Shown piece after piece: positions 16,798-24,070 of a stretch of DNA of 36,283 nucleotides. Below the pieces are notes generated by a model. The model did no database searches, was not told the origin of the DNA, and saw only the letters and a list, made by a program, of their open reading frames with translations. Source of the stretch: Rhodospirillales bacterium (GTDB lineage: Bacteria > Pseudomonadota > Alphaproteobacteria > Reyranellales > Reyranellaceae). Each line of letters starts with the position of its first letter. The stretch's first letter is position 1. Location of the stretch: contig JACPOB010000115.1 in the NCBI GenBank assembly GCA_016185145.1, positions 1-36,283 of the forward strand, written 5' to 3'. The position numbers and the translations under genes were made by a program.

Positions 16798-17574
16798 ATG
16801 ACTAAAATTGCACGCAAAGCGCAGTATATTGCCCTGGCATCGTTGCTGTGGACGGCAGAGACGCACGCGCAGGGATCTTCTGATCAGGCCCAGGCGCCGC
16901 AGAGCCAGCAGGCGCAAGCTGGTCAGAACCAGGGGCAGGATCAGCAGCGGCAACTTGGTCCGTTGCAGGGAGCCGGGCCATTGCAAGGCGCAGGCCCGCT
17001 GCAAGGTGTTGGCCCTGTTACTGCGGCCGGTCCGGCCGGCGACCCGGCTGCCGGACAGCAACCGGGTGACAATCCGGTGCGGGGTACCGGCCCCTTGCAA
17101 GGCGCCGGTCCGCTTCAGGGCGGAGGTCCGTTGCAGAGCGCCGGCCCCTTGCAGAGCGCCGGTCCGCTACAGAGCGCTGGTCCGCTGCAGAATGCCGGAC
17201 CGTTGCAGAACGCCGCGCCTTTGGACGCGATCACGCCGACCGCTCTGTCGATGCCGGACGTGGGCCTGCCGCCAGGGCCGCCGCCCGAGATGCCGGCTGG
17301 CCTGGTGCTGACGCCGGTGCAACTCGCCACGCTGAGAAGTGGCGACGCGGCTTCCGTGAACGAGCTCCTGTCCCAGTTGATCGGCGGCGGCAACTTGCCC
17401 GGCAATGCGCTCTCGACCCTGGTCGATACGCTGGCGGCTCCACAGGCTCAGCCGCCGACAACGTCGGGCTCGAACCCGACCACCCCAACGACAACCACAA
17501 CGACGGGCGGAGGCGGCGGCGGCGGCGGCGCTCCGGTTATTACGTATCCGGTCAACTATGTCAGCCGGTCCTGA
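16798..17574 (+). CDS. Secreted protein with GPLQ hexapeptide repeats
   Basis: 258 residues; I do not recognise a family. A signal peptide is evident (MTKIARKAQYIALASLLWTA, cleavage likely after THA at residue 24). A Gln-rich stretch (25-52) is followed by two blocks of a hexapeptide, consensus G-P-L-Q-x-A: residues 54-77 and 98-145, with Gly, Ser or Asn at the fifth position. A proline-rich link (157-167) leads to a small predicted helical segment (LTPVQLATLRSGDAASVNELLSQL, 171-194). The tail has a Thr run, eight Gly in a row, and ends APVITYPVNYVSRS. Start ATG 16798 follows GGTGGGCTGGGG; an upstream GTG is possible but spoils the signal peptide. It is the first gene of the polysaccharide-secretion operon, so a periplasmic or surface role in export or matrix is likely (inference). 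Confidence 0.7.
   Translation: MTKIARKAQYIALASLLWTAETHAQGSSDQAQAPQSQQAQAGQNQGQDQQRQLGPLQGAGPLQGAGPLQGVGPVTAAGPAGDPAAGQQPGDNPVRGTGPLQGAGPLQGGGPLQSAGPLQSAGPLQSAGPLQNAGPLQNAAPLDAITPTALSMPDVGLPPGPPPEMPAGLVLTPVQLATLRSGDAASVNELLSQLIGGGNLPGNALSTLVDTLAAPQAQPPTTSGSNPTTPTTTTTTGGGGGGGGAPVITYPVNYVSRS
16957..17232 (+). repeat. Two blocks of 18-bp coding repeats (GPLQxA)
   Basis: Block one spans 16957-17028 (four units, the last degenerate) and block two 17089-17232 (eight units, the last reading APLDAI). Codon choice varies between units (CCGTTGCAG, CCATTGCAA, CCGCTGCAA), so the amino-acid pattern is better preserved than the DNA. This argues for selection on the protein rather than recent slippage, except among the nearly identical units around 17125-17178. 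Confidence 0.8.
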
Positions 17575-17644
17575 CGCTCGCGGATTGGGATACAGCTTCT
17601 TCCAGCCGACGCTTGGTCCGTTGCCAGGATGGTCTGCCAGTTCC

Positions 17645-18994
17645 ATGACGATTCGTGCGTCCCGAGTACAGCTGATCTGGTCCCCGGTTGTGGGCTGGGT
17701 GCTGATGTCGTGTGCGATCTCGGTGGCGCACGCCCAGGTCGACACGCCGTCGCCGGCCAGGCAGACGCTCGATCAGCAGACGCCGCAGCTCGACTTGCCT
17801 GACCCGACGACGTCGGCGCCTGCCGCGCGGAACGACAGTGGCAGTGAGCTTGGCATCAGCGTCGGCGCGTTCACGCTCTTTCCCGAGATCTCGCTGATCA
17901 CCGGCTACGACGACAACGTGTTTGCGACACCGGCTCCGGCCACCGGCTCGCCGTTCATCCTGGTGCGCCCGCAGCTCGAGCTGCGCTCGGACTGGGTCCG
18001 CCATCAGCTGCGCTTGCAGGCGGCCGGCGGCTTCGGCTTCTATCCCGCCGCGTCGACCCAGAACTACCAGAACTATTTGCTGCAGGCCGACGGCAAGCTC
18101 GACATCCGCTACGACATGTCGGCGACCGGCCTCATTGCCTTTCGCCGCAGCACCGAGGCGCTCGGCACGCCGAACGTGTCGTTTGCCCAGGCGCCGACCG
18201 TCGCCGATTCGCTGCCGGTCGAGTTGGGATTCAATCAGCGTTTCAATCGGCTATTCTACCAGCTGGCGGCCTCAGCCACGAAGTACTGGTACTACGACTA
18301 CAGCACCATCACTTCTCTGGGCTTGCCGTCCGCCAGCCGTAACCGCACCGAGTACGAGGAGAAGGTGCGCATCGGCTACGAGGTCTCGGAGAGGCTATCC
18401 CTCTTCATTGCACCCGGCATCAATCAGCGCGTCTATGCCGACACGGTCAACATTGCGGGCCAGCAGCGCGATTCGACCGGCTGGAACGTCAATGCAGGTG
18501 CCACGCTGGTCCTGGGACCCAAGAGCGCGCTGGAGGGTTCGGTCGGCATGGCGAGCCAGAGCTATACCACGGCGGGAACGACGACCTCGGCGTTCACCTT
18601 CAGTCTTGCCGGCACCTGGAATGGGTACGAACCGCTGACGCTGCGGCCGTCGATAAACCGGACCATCAACGAATCGGCTTTGACCAACTACGAGAACTAC
18701 GTCTCGACCGTGGCCGGCATCGACTTCACCTACGACATCCACTATCCGTGGAGGGCGGTCGGCGGCGTGTCCTACAACCAGGCAGATTATACGCCGGTCC
18801 CGGGGCTTGCCGGCGTCAATCCGCGCACCGACTACTTCATCAAGGCCTCGATCGGCCTGCTCTACGAGGTGCGACCGCAATATTCGATCGGGCCGCTCTA
18901 CGAGTACAGCCAGGGCTCGTCCACCGACGTCCCGGCCGGCGGGCCGCAATTCACCCGCAACATGTTCTCCATTCGGCTGGTCGCCAAGCGGTGA
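17645..18994 (+). CDS. Outer-membrane beta-barrel protein (porin-2 type, PF10082-like)
   Basis: 449 residues with a signal peptide ending ISVAHA (residue about 30) and a disordered Pro/Ala/Thr linker. A long series of alternating amphipathic strands follows, rich in aromatic girdle residues (NYQNYLLQADGKLDIRYDMSA, YWYYDYSTITSL). It ends in a terminal strand, F-T-R-N-M-F-S-I-R-L-V-A-K-R. It starts the barrel with ISVGAFTLFPEISLITGYDDNVFATP, typical of the putative beta-barrel porin 2 family common in EPS loci. ATG 17645 is chosen for the signal peptide; the frame is also open to ATG 17561, overlapping the preceding gene. It lies directly before the short OPX gene, suggesting it is the outer-membrane channel for the polymer (inference). 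It is a paralogue of the protein at 27488-28819. Confidence 0.82.
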   Translation: MTIRASRVQLIWSPVVGWVLMSCAISVAHAQVDTPSPARQTLDQQTPQLDLPDPTTSAPAARNDSGSELGISVGAFTLFPEISLITGYDDNVFATPAPATGSPFILVRPQLELRSDWVRHQLRLQAAGGFGFYPAASTQNYQNYLLQADGKLDIRYDMSATGLIAFRRSTEALGTPNVSFAQAPTVADSLPVELGFNQRFNRLFYQLAASATKYWYYDYSTITSLGLPSASRNRTEYEEKVRIGYEVSERLSLFIAPGINQRVYADTVNIAGQQRDSTGWNVNAGATLVLGPKSALEGSVGMASQSYTTAGTTTSAFTFSLAGTWNGYEPLTLRPSINRTINESALTNYENYVSTVAGIDFTYDIHYPWRAVGGVSYNQADYTPVPGLAGVNPRTDYFIKASIGLLYEVRPQYSIGPLYEYSQGSSTDVPAGGPQFTRNMFSIRLVAKR

Positions 18995-18998
18995 TGTC

Positions 18999-19634
18999 GT
19001 GAGTATCAGGATTTCAGCCCTGTCCCATCTTCTGGTCGCCCTGTATCGCCGGGTGATGATGCCGGCGCTCGGCCTGGTGCTGTCGTTGGGCGTAGTCGCC
19101 TGCGATCCCCAGCCGCCGATGACGGCCAACACCCTGCAGCAGCCGTCGCAGGTCACCCAGACCATCCGGATGGCGGAGTATCGAGTTGCGCCGGGCGATC
19201 GTCTCCGGGTCGTCGTGCTGTCCGACCCCGAGCTCTCCGGCGAATACGAGGTCGATTCGGCGGGTTTGATCTCGGCGCGCATGGCTGGTCGGGTCGCGGT
19301 CGTCGGCATGACCACGGCCGAGATCGAGGAGATGCTACGGACGCGCTACCGGACCGATGGGCTGCTGCGGGTGGCGAGATTGAGTGTTGACTTGGTCGCC
19401 CGCCGGCCCTTTTACGTTCTCGGCGAGGTTGGTCGCCCGGGCTCGTTTCCCTTCGTTTCGGGGATAAATGTAGCCCAGGCAGTAGCCATCGCGGGGGGCT
19501 TTACACGGCGGGCCTCCAAGACACGTATGACAATTCAGCGGTTCAACCAGACCATAGGAATGGAAGAAACCGTGACCGAGGACAGCCCGGTGGGGCCGGG
19601 CGACATCCTTCGGGTCCCGGAGAGATGGTTTTGA
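18999..19634 (+). CDS. Short OPX polysaccharide-export lipoprotein (Wza/ExoF type)
   Basis: 211 residues. The lipobox is L-G-V-V-A-C with Cys35, so it is a lipoprotein exposed to the periplasm. The Poly_export domain starts at YRVAPGDRLRVVVLSDPELSGEYEVDSAGLI and is followed by one SLBB-type segment, RPFYVLGEVGRPGSFPFVSGINVAQAVAIAGGF. It ends with GPGDILRVPERWF, the usual end of alphaproteobacterial ExoF-like OPX proteins. Wza has about 380 residues and a C-terminal amphipathic helix that crosses the outer membrane; both the extra domains and that helix are missing here. The start is GTG 18999, five bases after the barrel gene stop; an ATG at about 19057 is also possible. It pairs with the BY-kinase downstream. 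Confidence 0.85.
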   Translation: MSIRISALSHLLVALYRRVMMPALGLVLSLGVVACDPQPPMTANTLQQPSQVTQTIRMAEYRVAPGDRLRVVVLSDPELSGEYEVDSAGLISARMAGRVAVVGMTTAEIEEMLRTRYRTDGLLRVARLSVDLVARRPFYVLGEVGRPGSFPFVSGINVAQAVAIAGGFTRRASKTRMTIQRFNQTIGMEETVTEDSPVGPGDILRVPERWF

Positions 19635-19669
19635 ACCGGCCTTAGCGTAATGGCGTAGGCGTTTTGGGG

Positions 19670-19690
19670 CAGGCGGTGTGGGACCGCCTG
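19670..19690 (+). promoter_or_regulatory. Hairpin between OPX and kinase genes (attenuator-like)
   Basis: CAGGCGGT (19670-19677), a five-base loop, then ACCGCCTG (19683-19690): a perfect 8-bp stem, 36 bases after the OPX stop and followed only by GTTGTTGG rather than a run of T. In the same 153-bp gap a TATACT at 19762-19767 could serve as a -10 for the kinase gene, though its -35 is poor. It may tune kinase expression relative to the upstream genes or mark a processing site. Confidence 0.4.
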
Positions 19691-19787
19691 GTTGTTGGGA
19701 AGGTAGACCGGGGTGCCTGAAAAGGTGCCACGGGGATGTCGTGTGCGGGTGTCGTCGCGCGTATACTTTGTCGCGGAGTGAATTGGG

Positions 19788-22160
19788 ATGGGATCGTTTC
19801 CTAGGAGCGACCAGATTGCTGATGATGCGGCCATAAACCGTATCGTGCCGGCTTCCGAGCCTGGCGTGCTGGCGCCCGTTCGCCCCAGCGAAGCCCCGGA
19901 CCAGCTGTGGGAGTGGCTGCGCCTGCTCAACCGCCGCAAGGCGTTGATCGTGGGCTGCGGCCTCGTCGCCGTCGCCTTGATGGCGCTGATCATCGCCCAG
20001 GCGACGCCAATGTACAGAGCCTCGGCGCGGCTGCTGCTCGACACGCGCACGTTCAAGGTCGTCAGCACCGAGGCGGCGCTCTCGGGCGTCGATACCATGA
20101 ACCTCGGCGCCATCCAGAGTGAGCTCGAGGTCATTCAGTCGGAGTTTCTGATCGGTCGCGTCGTCGACAAGCTGGGGCTGGCCAACAATCCGGATTTCAA
20201 TGGTACCAAACCGCCGGGCTTCATCGACTCCGCCTTCGCCCCGTTGCGCGAGCTGTGGGCAACTGGCATCTCGACCTTGCTGGCGCCGGCACCCAAGCCG
20301 CAGCAGGCCCAGCCGGCGCGCTCGAGTCGCGCCGCCGAGGAAAGCGATCCACGCCGCCGTGCCGCGATCGGTGCCGTGGCCGGTGGCCTCAACGTTACGC
20401 TGCTGGGCCGTACCTACGTGATCCTGATTACCGTCGAGAGCCCCGACGGCGCGATGTCGGCGCGTATTGCCAATGCCTTGGCCGAGGCCTATCTCGCCGA
20501 CCAGATCGACACCAAGAACGAGGCCAACCGCCGCGCCACCGAGTGGCTCGAGCAGCGCCTGGCCGAACTGCGCCGCAATCTGCAGGTCGCCGAAGAGGCG
20601 GTCGCCGCCTATCGCCGGGACAAGGGCCTCGCCGGCAGCCCCGAGGGCACCGTCTCGACCCAGACGCTGTCGGAGCTCAACGGCAAATACGTCGCCGCCC
20701 GCACCAAGCGCATCGAGCGCGAGGCGCGCCTGGTGGCGCTCAGCAAGGCGAGCCTCAATCCCGGCGAGATCGCCAACATAGCCGAGGTGTCGGGCAACAC
20801 CACGCTGGCGGCCCTGCGCATCCAGGACGTCGAGCTCAACCGCAAGATGGCCGAACTGTCGGCAACGTTGGGCGACAACCATCCCAAGATCATGCAGGCG
20901 CGCAACGAGCTCGCCTCGGTGCGGGCCCGCTTCCTGGGCGAGACCCAGCGCATAACGCTCGCCGTGCGCGCCGAGCTCGATGCCGCCAAGGCCGAGGAAG
21001 ACGAGCTCAAGGAGCTGGTCGACAAGGCTGCCGTCGTCTCCGGCACGGCGAGCCAGTACGAAGCCGAGCAGAAGGCGCTCGAGCGCGAGGCGCAGTCGAA
21101 CCGCACCCTCTACGAGAGTTTCCTGACGCGCTTCAAGGAACTGCGCGAGCAACAGGACATCCAGCGCGCCGACGCGCGCATCCTCGCCTATGCCCAGCCC
21201 TCGGGTGCGCCGTCCTCGCCCAATTACAAAACGGGCCTGATGGCGGCCTTCGTGATCGGCTGCCTGCTCGGCATGGCGGGCGCCGTCGCGGCCGAGAAGC
21301 TCGACCGCGTGTTCCGCTCGGCCGCCCAGGTCGAGGACGCGACCGGCGTTGGCGTGCTGGGCATGGTACCCGAGGTCAAGGGCGCTGCGGCTCAACGCTC
21401 CAACGTTGTCACCCATGTGCTCGAGAACAACACGTCGCCGGCGGCCGAAGCCATCCGGGCGGTGTTCACCGCCATCAGCCTGGGCAGCCTCGATCGGCCG
21501 CCGCGGGTCATCGCCGTTACCTCCTCGACGCCCAGCGAAGGCAAGACCACCTTCGTCGCCTCCTTGGGCGGCCTGCTCACCAAGATGAACGCCTCGCGGC
21601 GCGTGCTGATCGTCGATCTCGACCTGCGCCAGGCCAGGATGTTGGCGGCACTCGGACTTAAGGACCGCGGCGGCACGATCGATGATTACCTGATGGGCCT
21701 GAAGACCCTGGAGGAGTGCACGAAGCGGCACGAGAATTCGGGAGTGGACTACATCCTGGCGAGGCCCAACACGCCGAACGCGCCGGAAATCCTCGAATCG
21801 CACGCCATGAAGGCGGCCCTCGCAACCTTCTCCGAACGCTATGACCTCGTGATTCTCGACGGCCCGCCTGTCATGGCGGTGTCCGACGCGCGCATCATCG
21901 CACGCCTTGCCGACTATACGGTCTTCATCGTGCAGTGGGCCAAGACGCCGCGCGAGGTGGTCAAGACCGCCGTCAACGCGCTGCTGGGTGTCAGCAGTCA
22001 CGTCGGCATCGTCATCAATCGCGTTAACCTCGCCAAGCATGCCCGCTACGGCTACGGCGACCACGGCGACTATTACTCGCGCTACCGTGGCTACTATGGC
22101 GCGTCATCCGAACCGCCGGCAGCTGGGGCTCGCCCACCGCTGACGCTGGCGAAACGGTAG
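19788..22160 (+). CDS. Wzz/Wzc-type polysaccharide co-polymerase with BY-kinase domain
   Basis: 790 residues. Order: Wzz domain with a first transmembrane helix at about 52-71; a long coiled-coil periplasmic region (GNRD-like segment and heptads around 230-430); a second helix at about 481-500; and a cytoplasmic tyrosine kinase. Kinase motifs: Walker A S-S-T-P-S-E-G-K-T-T with Lys586, Walker A' VLIVDLDLR (606-614), Walker B LVILDGPP (687-694). The C-terminal cluster has tyrosines at 754, 756, 762, 763, 766, 769 and 770, the autophosphorylation tail of BY-kinases. It controls chain length and export with the OPX protein. GGAG precedes ATG 19788 at normal spacing. The TAG stop (22158-22160) is followed in the same frame by the phosphatase. 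Confidence 0.92.
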   Translation: MGSFPRSDQIADDAAINRIVPASEPGVLAPVRPSEAPDQLWEWLRLLNRRKALIVGCGLVAVALMALIIAQATPMYRASARLLLDTRTFKVVSTEAALSGVDTMNLGAIQSELEVIQSEFLIGRVVDKLGLANNPDFNGTKPPGFIDSAFAPLRELWATGISTLLAPAPKPQQAQPARSSRAAEESDPRRRAAIGAVAGGLNVTLLGRTYVILITVESPDGAMSARIANALAEAYLADQIDTKNEANRRATEWLEQRLAELRRNLQVAEEAVAAYRRDKGLAGSPEGTVSTQTLSELNGKYVAARTKRIEREARLVALSKASLNPGEIANIAEVSGNTTLAALRIQDVELNRKMAELSATLGDNHPKIMQARNELASVRARFLGETQRITLAVRAELDAAKAEEDELKELVDKAAVVSGTASQYEAEQKALEREAQSNRTLYESFLTRFKELREQQDIQRADARILAYAQPSGAPSSPNYKTGLMAAFVIGCLLGMAGAVAAEKLDRVFRSAAQVEDATGVGVLGMVPEVKGAAAQRSNVVTHVLENNTSPAAEAIRAVFTAISLGSLDRPPRVIAVTSSTPSEGKTTFVASLGGLLTKMNASRRVLIVDLDLRQARMLAALGLKDRGGTIDDYLMGLKTLEECTKRHENSGVDYILARPNTPNAPEILESHAMKAALATFSERYDLVILDGPPVMAVSDARIIARLADYTVFIVQWAKTPREVVKTAVNALLGVSSHVGIVINRVNLAKHARYGYGDHGDYYSRYRGYYGASSEPPAAGARPPLTLAKR

Positions 22161-22178
22161 GGGGGAGCCACGCGTCGG

Positions 22179-22943
22179 ATCTGGTCACGGTGGTTCGGAC
22201 GAGCGACCGCGCCCGCCTCCGTTCCCAGTGGACACGCGGTCTACGCTGTCGGCGATATCCACGGCCGGGCCGACCTGCTCGAGGTGCTGCTCGGCCGCAT
22301 TGCTTCCGAGGCGGCCCGGCATCCCGAGGATACCGAACGCAGCCTGATTTTCCTCGGCGACTACATCGACCGCGGGCCTTCGAGTCGCAGTGTGGTCGAG
22401 CGGCTGCTCCGCGACCCGCTGCCGGGTTTTGCGACGGCGCGCCTGCTGGGCAATCACGAAGAGGCGCTGCTCGACTTTCTGGATGACCGCAGCGACGGTC
22501 TTGACTGGCTGTCCTACGGTGGTCTCGAGACGTTGATGTCCTATGGCGTCTCGCTCAAGGGCTATCCGGACACGCCGCGGCGGGCCGCTGAGCTGCGTGA
22601 TGTGCTCGCCGCAGCGGTGCCTCAGGCCCATCTCGCTTTCTATCGTGGCTGTACCTTGCACCACACGGTGGGCGATTACGTCTTCGTCCATGCCGGGGTG
22701 CGGCCCGGCATCAGCCTCGAAAAGCAGCATCCAGCCGACTTGCTGTGGATCCGCGACGAGTTCCTGCGCGCCCGGTCTCCCTTGCCGGACAAGGTGGTGG
22801 TTCATGGCCACACGATCTGCGACCTGCCGCAGGATCTTGGCCATCGCATCAATGTCGATACGGGCGCGTTCGTGAGTGGCCGGCTGACATGCCTGGTGCT
22901 GCGCGGGACACGGAGGCAGTTCATGTCGACCTTGGGCGCCTAG
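22179..22943 (+). CDS. PPP-family metallophosphatase with non-standard start
   Basis: The frame is open from the codon after the kinase TAG (22161) to the stop at 22943. It contains all PPP signatures in order: GDIHG (22251-22265), GDYIDRG, GNHE, FVHAG and VHGHT. The enzyme should remove phosphate from Ser/Thr/Tyr proteins or from dinucleotides, using two metal ions held by these Asp, His and Asn residues. No ATG, GTG or TTG occurs in frame before 22284, which is already past GDIHG. The reading IWSRWFGR from the ATC at 22179 looks like a normal N-terminus with ATC in place of ATG, and GGGGGGAG lies upstream; I place the start there provisionally (254 residues). Alternatives are readthrough of the TAG or a mutation. 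By position it may oppose the BY-kinase. Confidence 0.7.
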   Translation: MWSRWFGRATAPASVPSGHAVYAVGDIHGRADLLEVLLGRIASEAARHPEDTERSLIFLGDYIDRGPSSRSVVERLLRDPLPGFATARLLGNHEEALLDFLDDRSDGLDWLSYGGLETLMSYGVSLKGYPDTPRRAAELRDVLAAAVPQAHLAFYRGCTLHHTVGDYVFVHAGVRPGISLEKQHPADLLWIRDEFLRARSPLPDKVVVHGHTICDLPQDLGHRINVDTGAFVSGRLTCLVLRGTRRQFMSTLGA

Positions 22944-22998
22944 AGCGTGATGAGTTCAAGTTGCTTCCGTCGTCCCGACCGGAGCCGAGCGCAGCGAG

Positions 22999-23065
22999 GC
23001 GGAGCGGAGGGACCTTCTCTCCGCGACAAGCCGCTTTTCGCTGAAAGAAGGTCCCTCCGCTCCGC
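22999..23065. repeat. Perfect 20-bp inverted repeat between convergent genes
   Basis: The left arm at 22999-23018 and the right arm at 23046-23065 are exact reverse complements, separated by 27 bases. The element lies in the 208-bp gap between the phosphatase stop (22943) and the UbiA-family stop (23152), so it can end transcription from both sides. Its composition (GAGCGCAGCGAGGCGGAGCGGAGGGACC) resembles the dispersed palindromes that alphaproteobacterial genomes carry in many copies. Counting copies in the full genome would show whether it is a REP-like element. Confidence 0.75.
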
Positions 23066-23151
23066 GCGTAGTTTATCCCGCGCTAAAGCAAAATCCGCTC
23101 AGCTCGAATCAGCTGATCGGATTGTACCTCGGCGGTCTACTCCGCGACGGG

Positions 23152-24003
23152 CTACTGATTGGGTAGCAGCACCGCTACGCAGACGCCGATCCAGATGACG
23201 ATGGCGAGGGCAAGCGGCCAGTCCGACAGCACGGCATCGGTGGGCGACTCGCCGCCGCCCAGACGCTCGACGACATACCAGTAGCGGTAGAGGCCAAAGA
23301 TGACCAAGGGGATCGTGGCGGCAAGCTTGGCGTTGGCCGACATCACGAACAGGCTGTAGAAGATCAGCGCGCCGGTTGCCGACATCTCGGCATAGCGGTC
23401 GATCAGCGCCGCCGAGTACGCGCGCAGCACCTCGCGGCTCTCGGCGCCGTTGCCTGCCAATTCCTGGCGCCGCTTGATCGCCGCCAGATAAAGCGCCAGG
23501 CAGAGAGTCGTGATGGCCATCCAGCTCGACAGTGGCACGGCCAGCGCAAGCGCGCCGGCGTAGGCGCGCAGCACGAACCCGGTGGCGATCGAGAAGAGAT
23601 CGAGCACGGGCTGGTGCTTCAGCCAGTAGGTGTAGGCCACGTTCAACGCCAGGTAGGCGAAGATCGCCAGCATGGTATCGACCGACCAGAACCAGCCGGC
23701 GGCAAGCAGGCAGTAGCAGGCGGCCAGCAGGCCGATCGCGGAGCGCGTCGAAACAGTGCCGGCGGCGAGTGGTCGGGAGTGGCGCTTGAGCGGGTGGGTG
23801 CGGTCGCGGTCGACGTCGCGGATGTCATTCAGGATATAGGTCGCCGACGAGGCCACGCAGAACAGCCCGAACGCGATCGAGGCATTGATGACGGCCTCGG
23901 GATGGGTGAACTCTCTGGCGAACACCAGCGGCGCCAGCACGAAGGTGTTCTTTATCCACTGCTTCGGACGTGCCAAGCGAAGCAGGCCGATCAGCGGCGA
24001 CAT
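23152..24003 (-). CDS. UbiA-family decaprenyl-phosphate phosphoribosyltransferase-like
   Basis: 283 residues with about eight or nine transmembrane helices. The first aspartate-rich motif is N-D-I-R-D-V-D-R-D (59-67), followed by THPLKRHSRPLAAG, and the second region is D-L-F-S-I-A-T-G-F-V-L-R-A-Y-A-G (135-150). Both match the branch of UbiA enzymes that includes Rv3806c, which joins phosphoribose diphosphate to decaprenyl phosphate, rather than ubiquinone UbiA. ARPKQWIKNTFVLAPLVFA at the N-terminus supports this. It is divergent from the GtrA-like, DprE1 and DprE2 genes, which together encode the rest of the pathway to decaprenyl-phospho-arabinose. The 67-bp divergent gap should hold promoters for both directions. 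Lipid length in this organism is unknown. Confidence 0.87.
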   Translation of the reverse strand: MSPLIGLLRLARPKQWIKNTFVLAPLVFAREFTHPEAVINASIAFGLFCVASSATYILNDIRDVDRDRTHPLKRHSRPLAAGTVSTRSAIGLLAACYCLLAAGWFWSVDTMLAIFAYLALNVAYTYWLKHQPVLDLFSIATGFVLRAYAGALALAVPLSSWMAITTLCLALYLAAIKRRQELAGNGAESREVLRAYSAALIDRYAEMSATGALIFYSLFVMSANAKLAATIPLVIFGLYRYWYVVERLGGGESPTDAVLSDWPLALAIVIWIGVCVAVLLPNQ

Positions 24004-24022
24004 ATTGATGGCGAGACCCTAC

Positions 24023-24044
24023 CCCCAGAATGCTTATACTGGGG
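24023..24044. promoter_or_regulatory. Small palindrome and -10-like box in divergent promoter
   Basis: CCCCAG (24023-24028) and CTGGGG (24039-24044) form a 6-bp inverted repeat around TATACT at 24035-24040, a good -10 for the GtrA-like gene on the plus strand. The site sits between UbiA and GtrA-like genes and could bind a regulator controlling both arms of the arabinose-donor cluster. Low complexity of the arms leaves room for chance. Confidence 0.3.
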
Positions 24045-24070
24045 ACCGGGAGCATGGAAAAGGTCAATCG

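Noticed and set aside
16503..16817. Small minus-strand frame in the AT-rich region before the GPLQ gene
   Set aside because: No ribosome site and no family features, and it covers the best promoter candidate.
16957..17232. GPLQ repeats considered as collagen-like
   Set aside because: The period is six, not three, and Gly is not found at every third residue.
19335..22064. Open frame of about 900 codons antisense to the BY-kinase
   Set aside because: The opposite strand encodes a complete kinase with all motifs. The antisense product is Arg/Gly/His-rich and resembles nothing known.
23152..24003. Considered as 4-hydroxybenzoate polyprenyltransferase (ubiquinone UbiA)
   Set aside because: The ARPKQWIKN start, the THPLKRHSRPLA motif, and the adjacency to DprE1/DprE2/GtrA point to the phosphoribosyltransferase branch.
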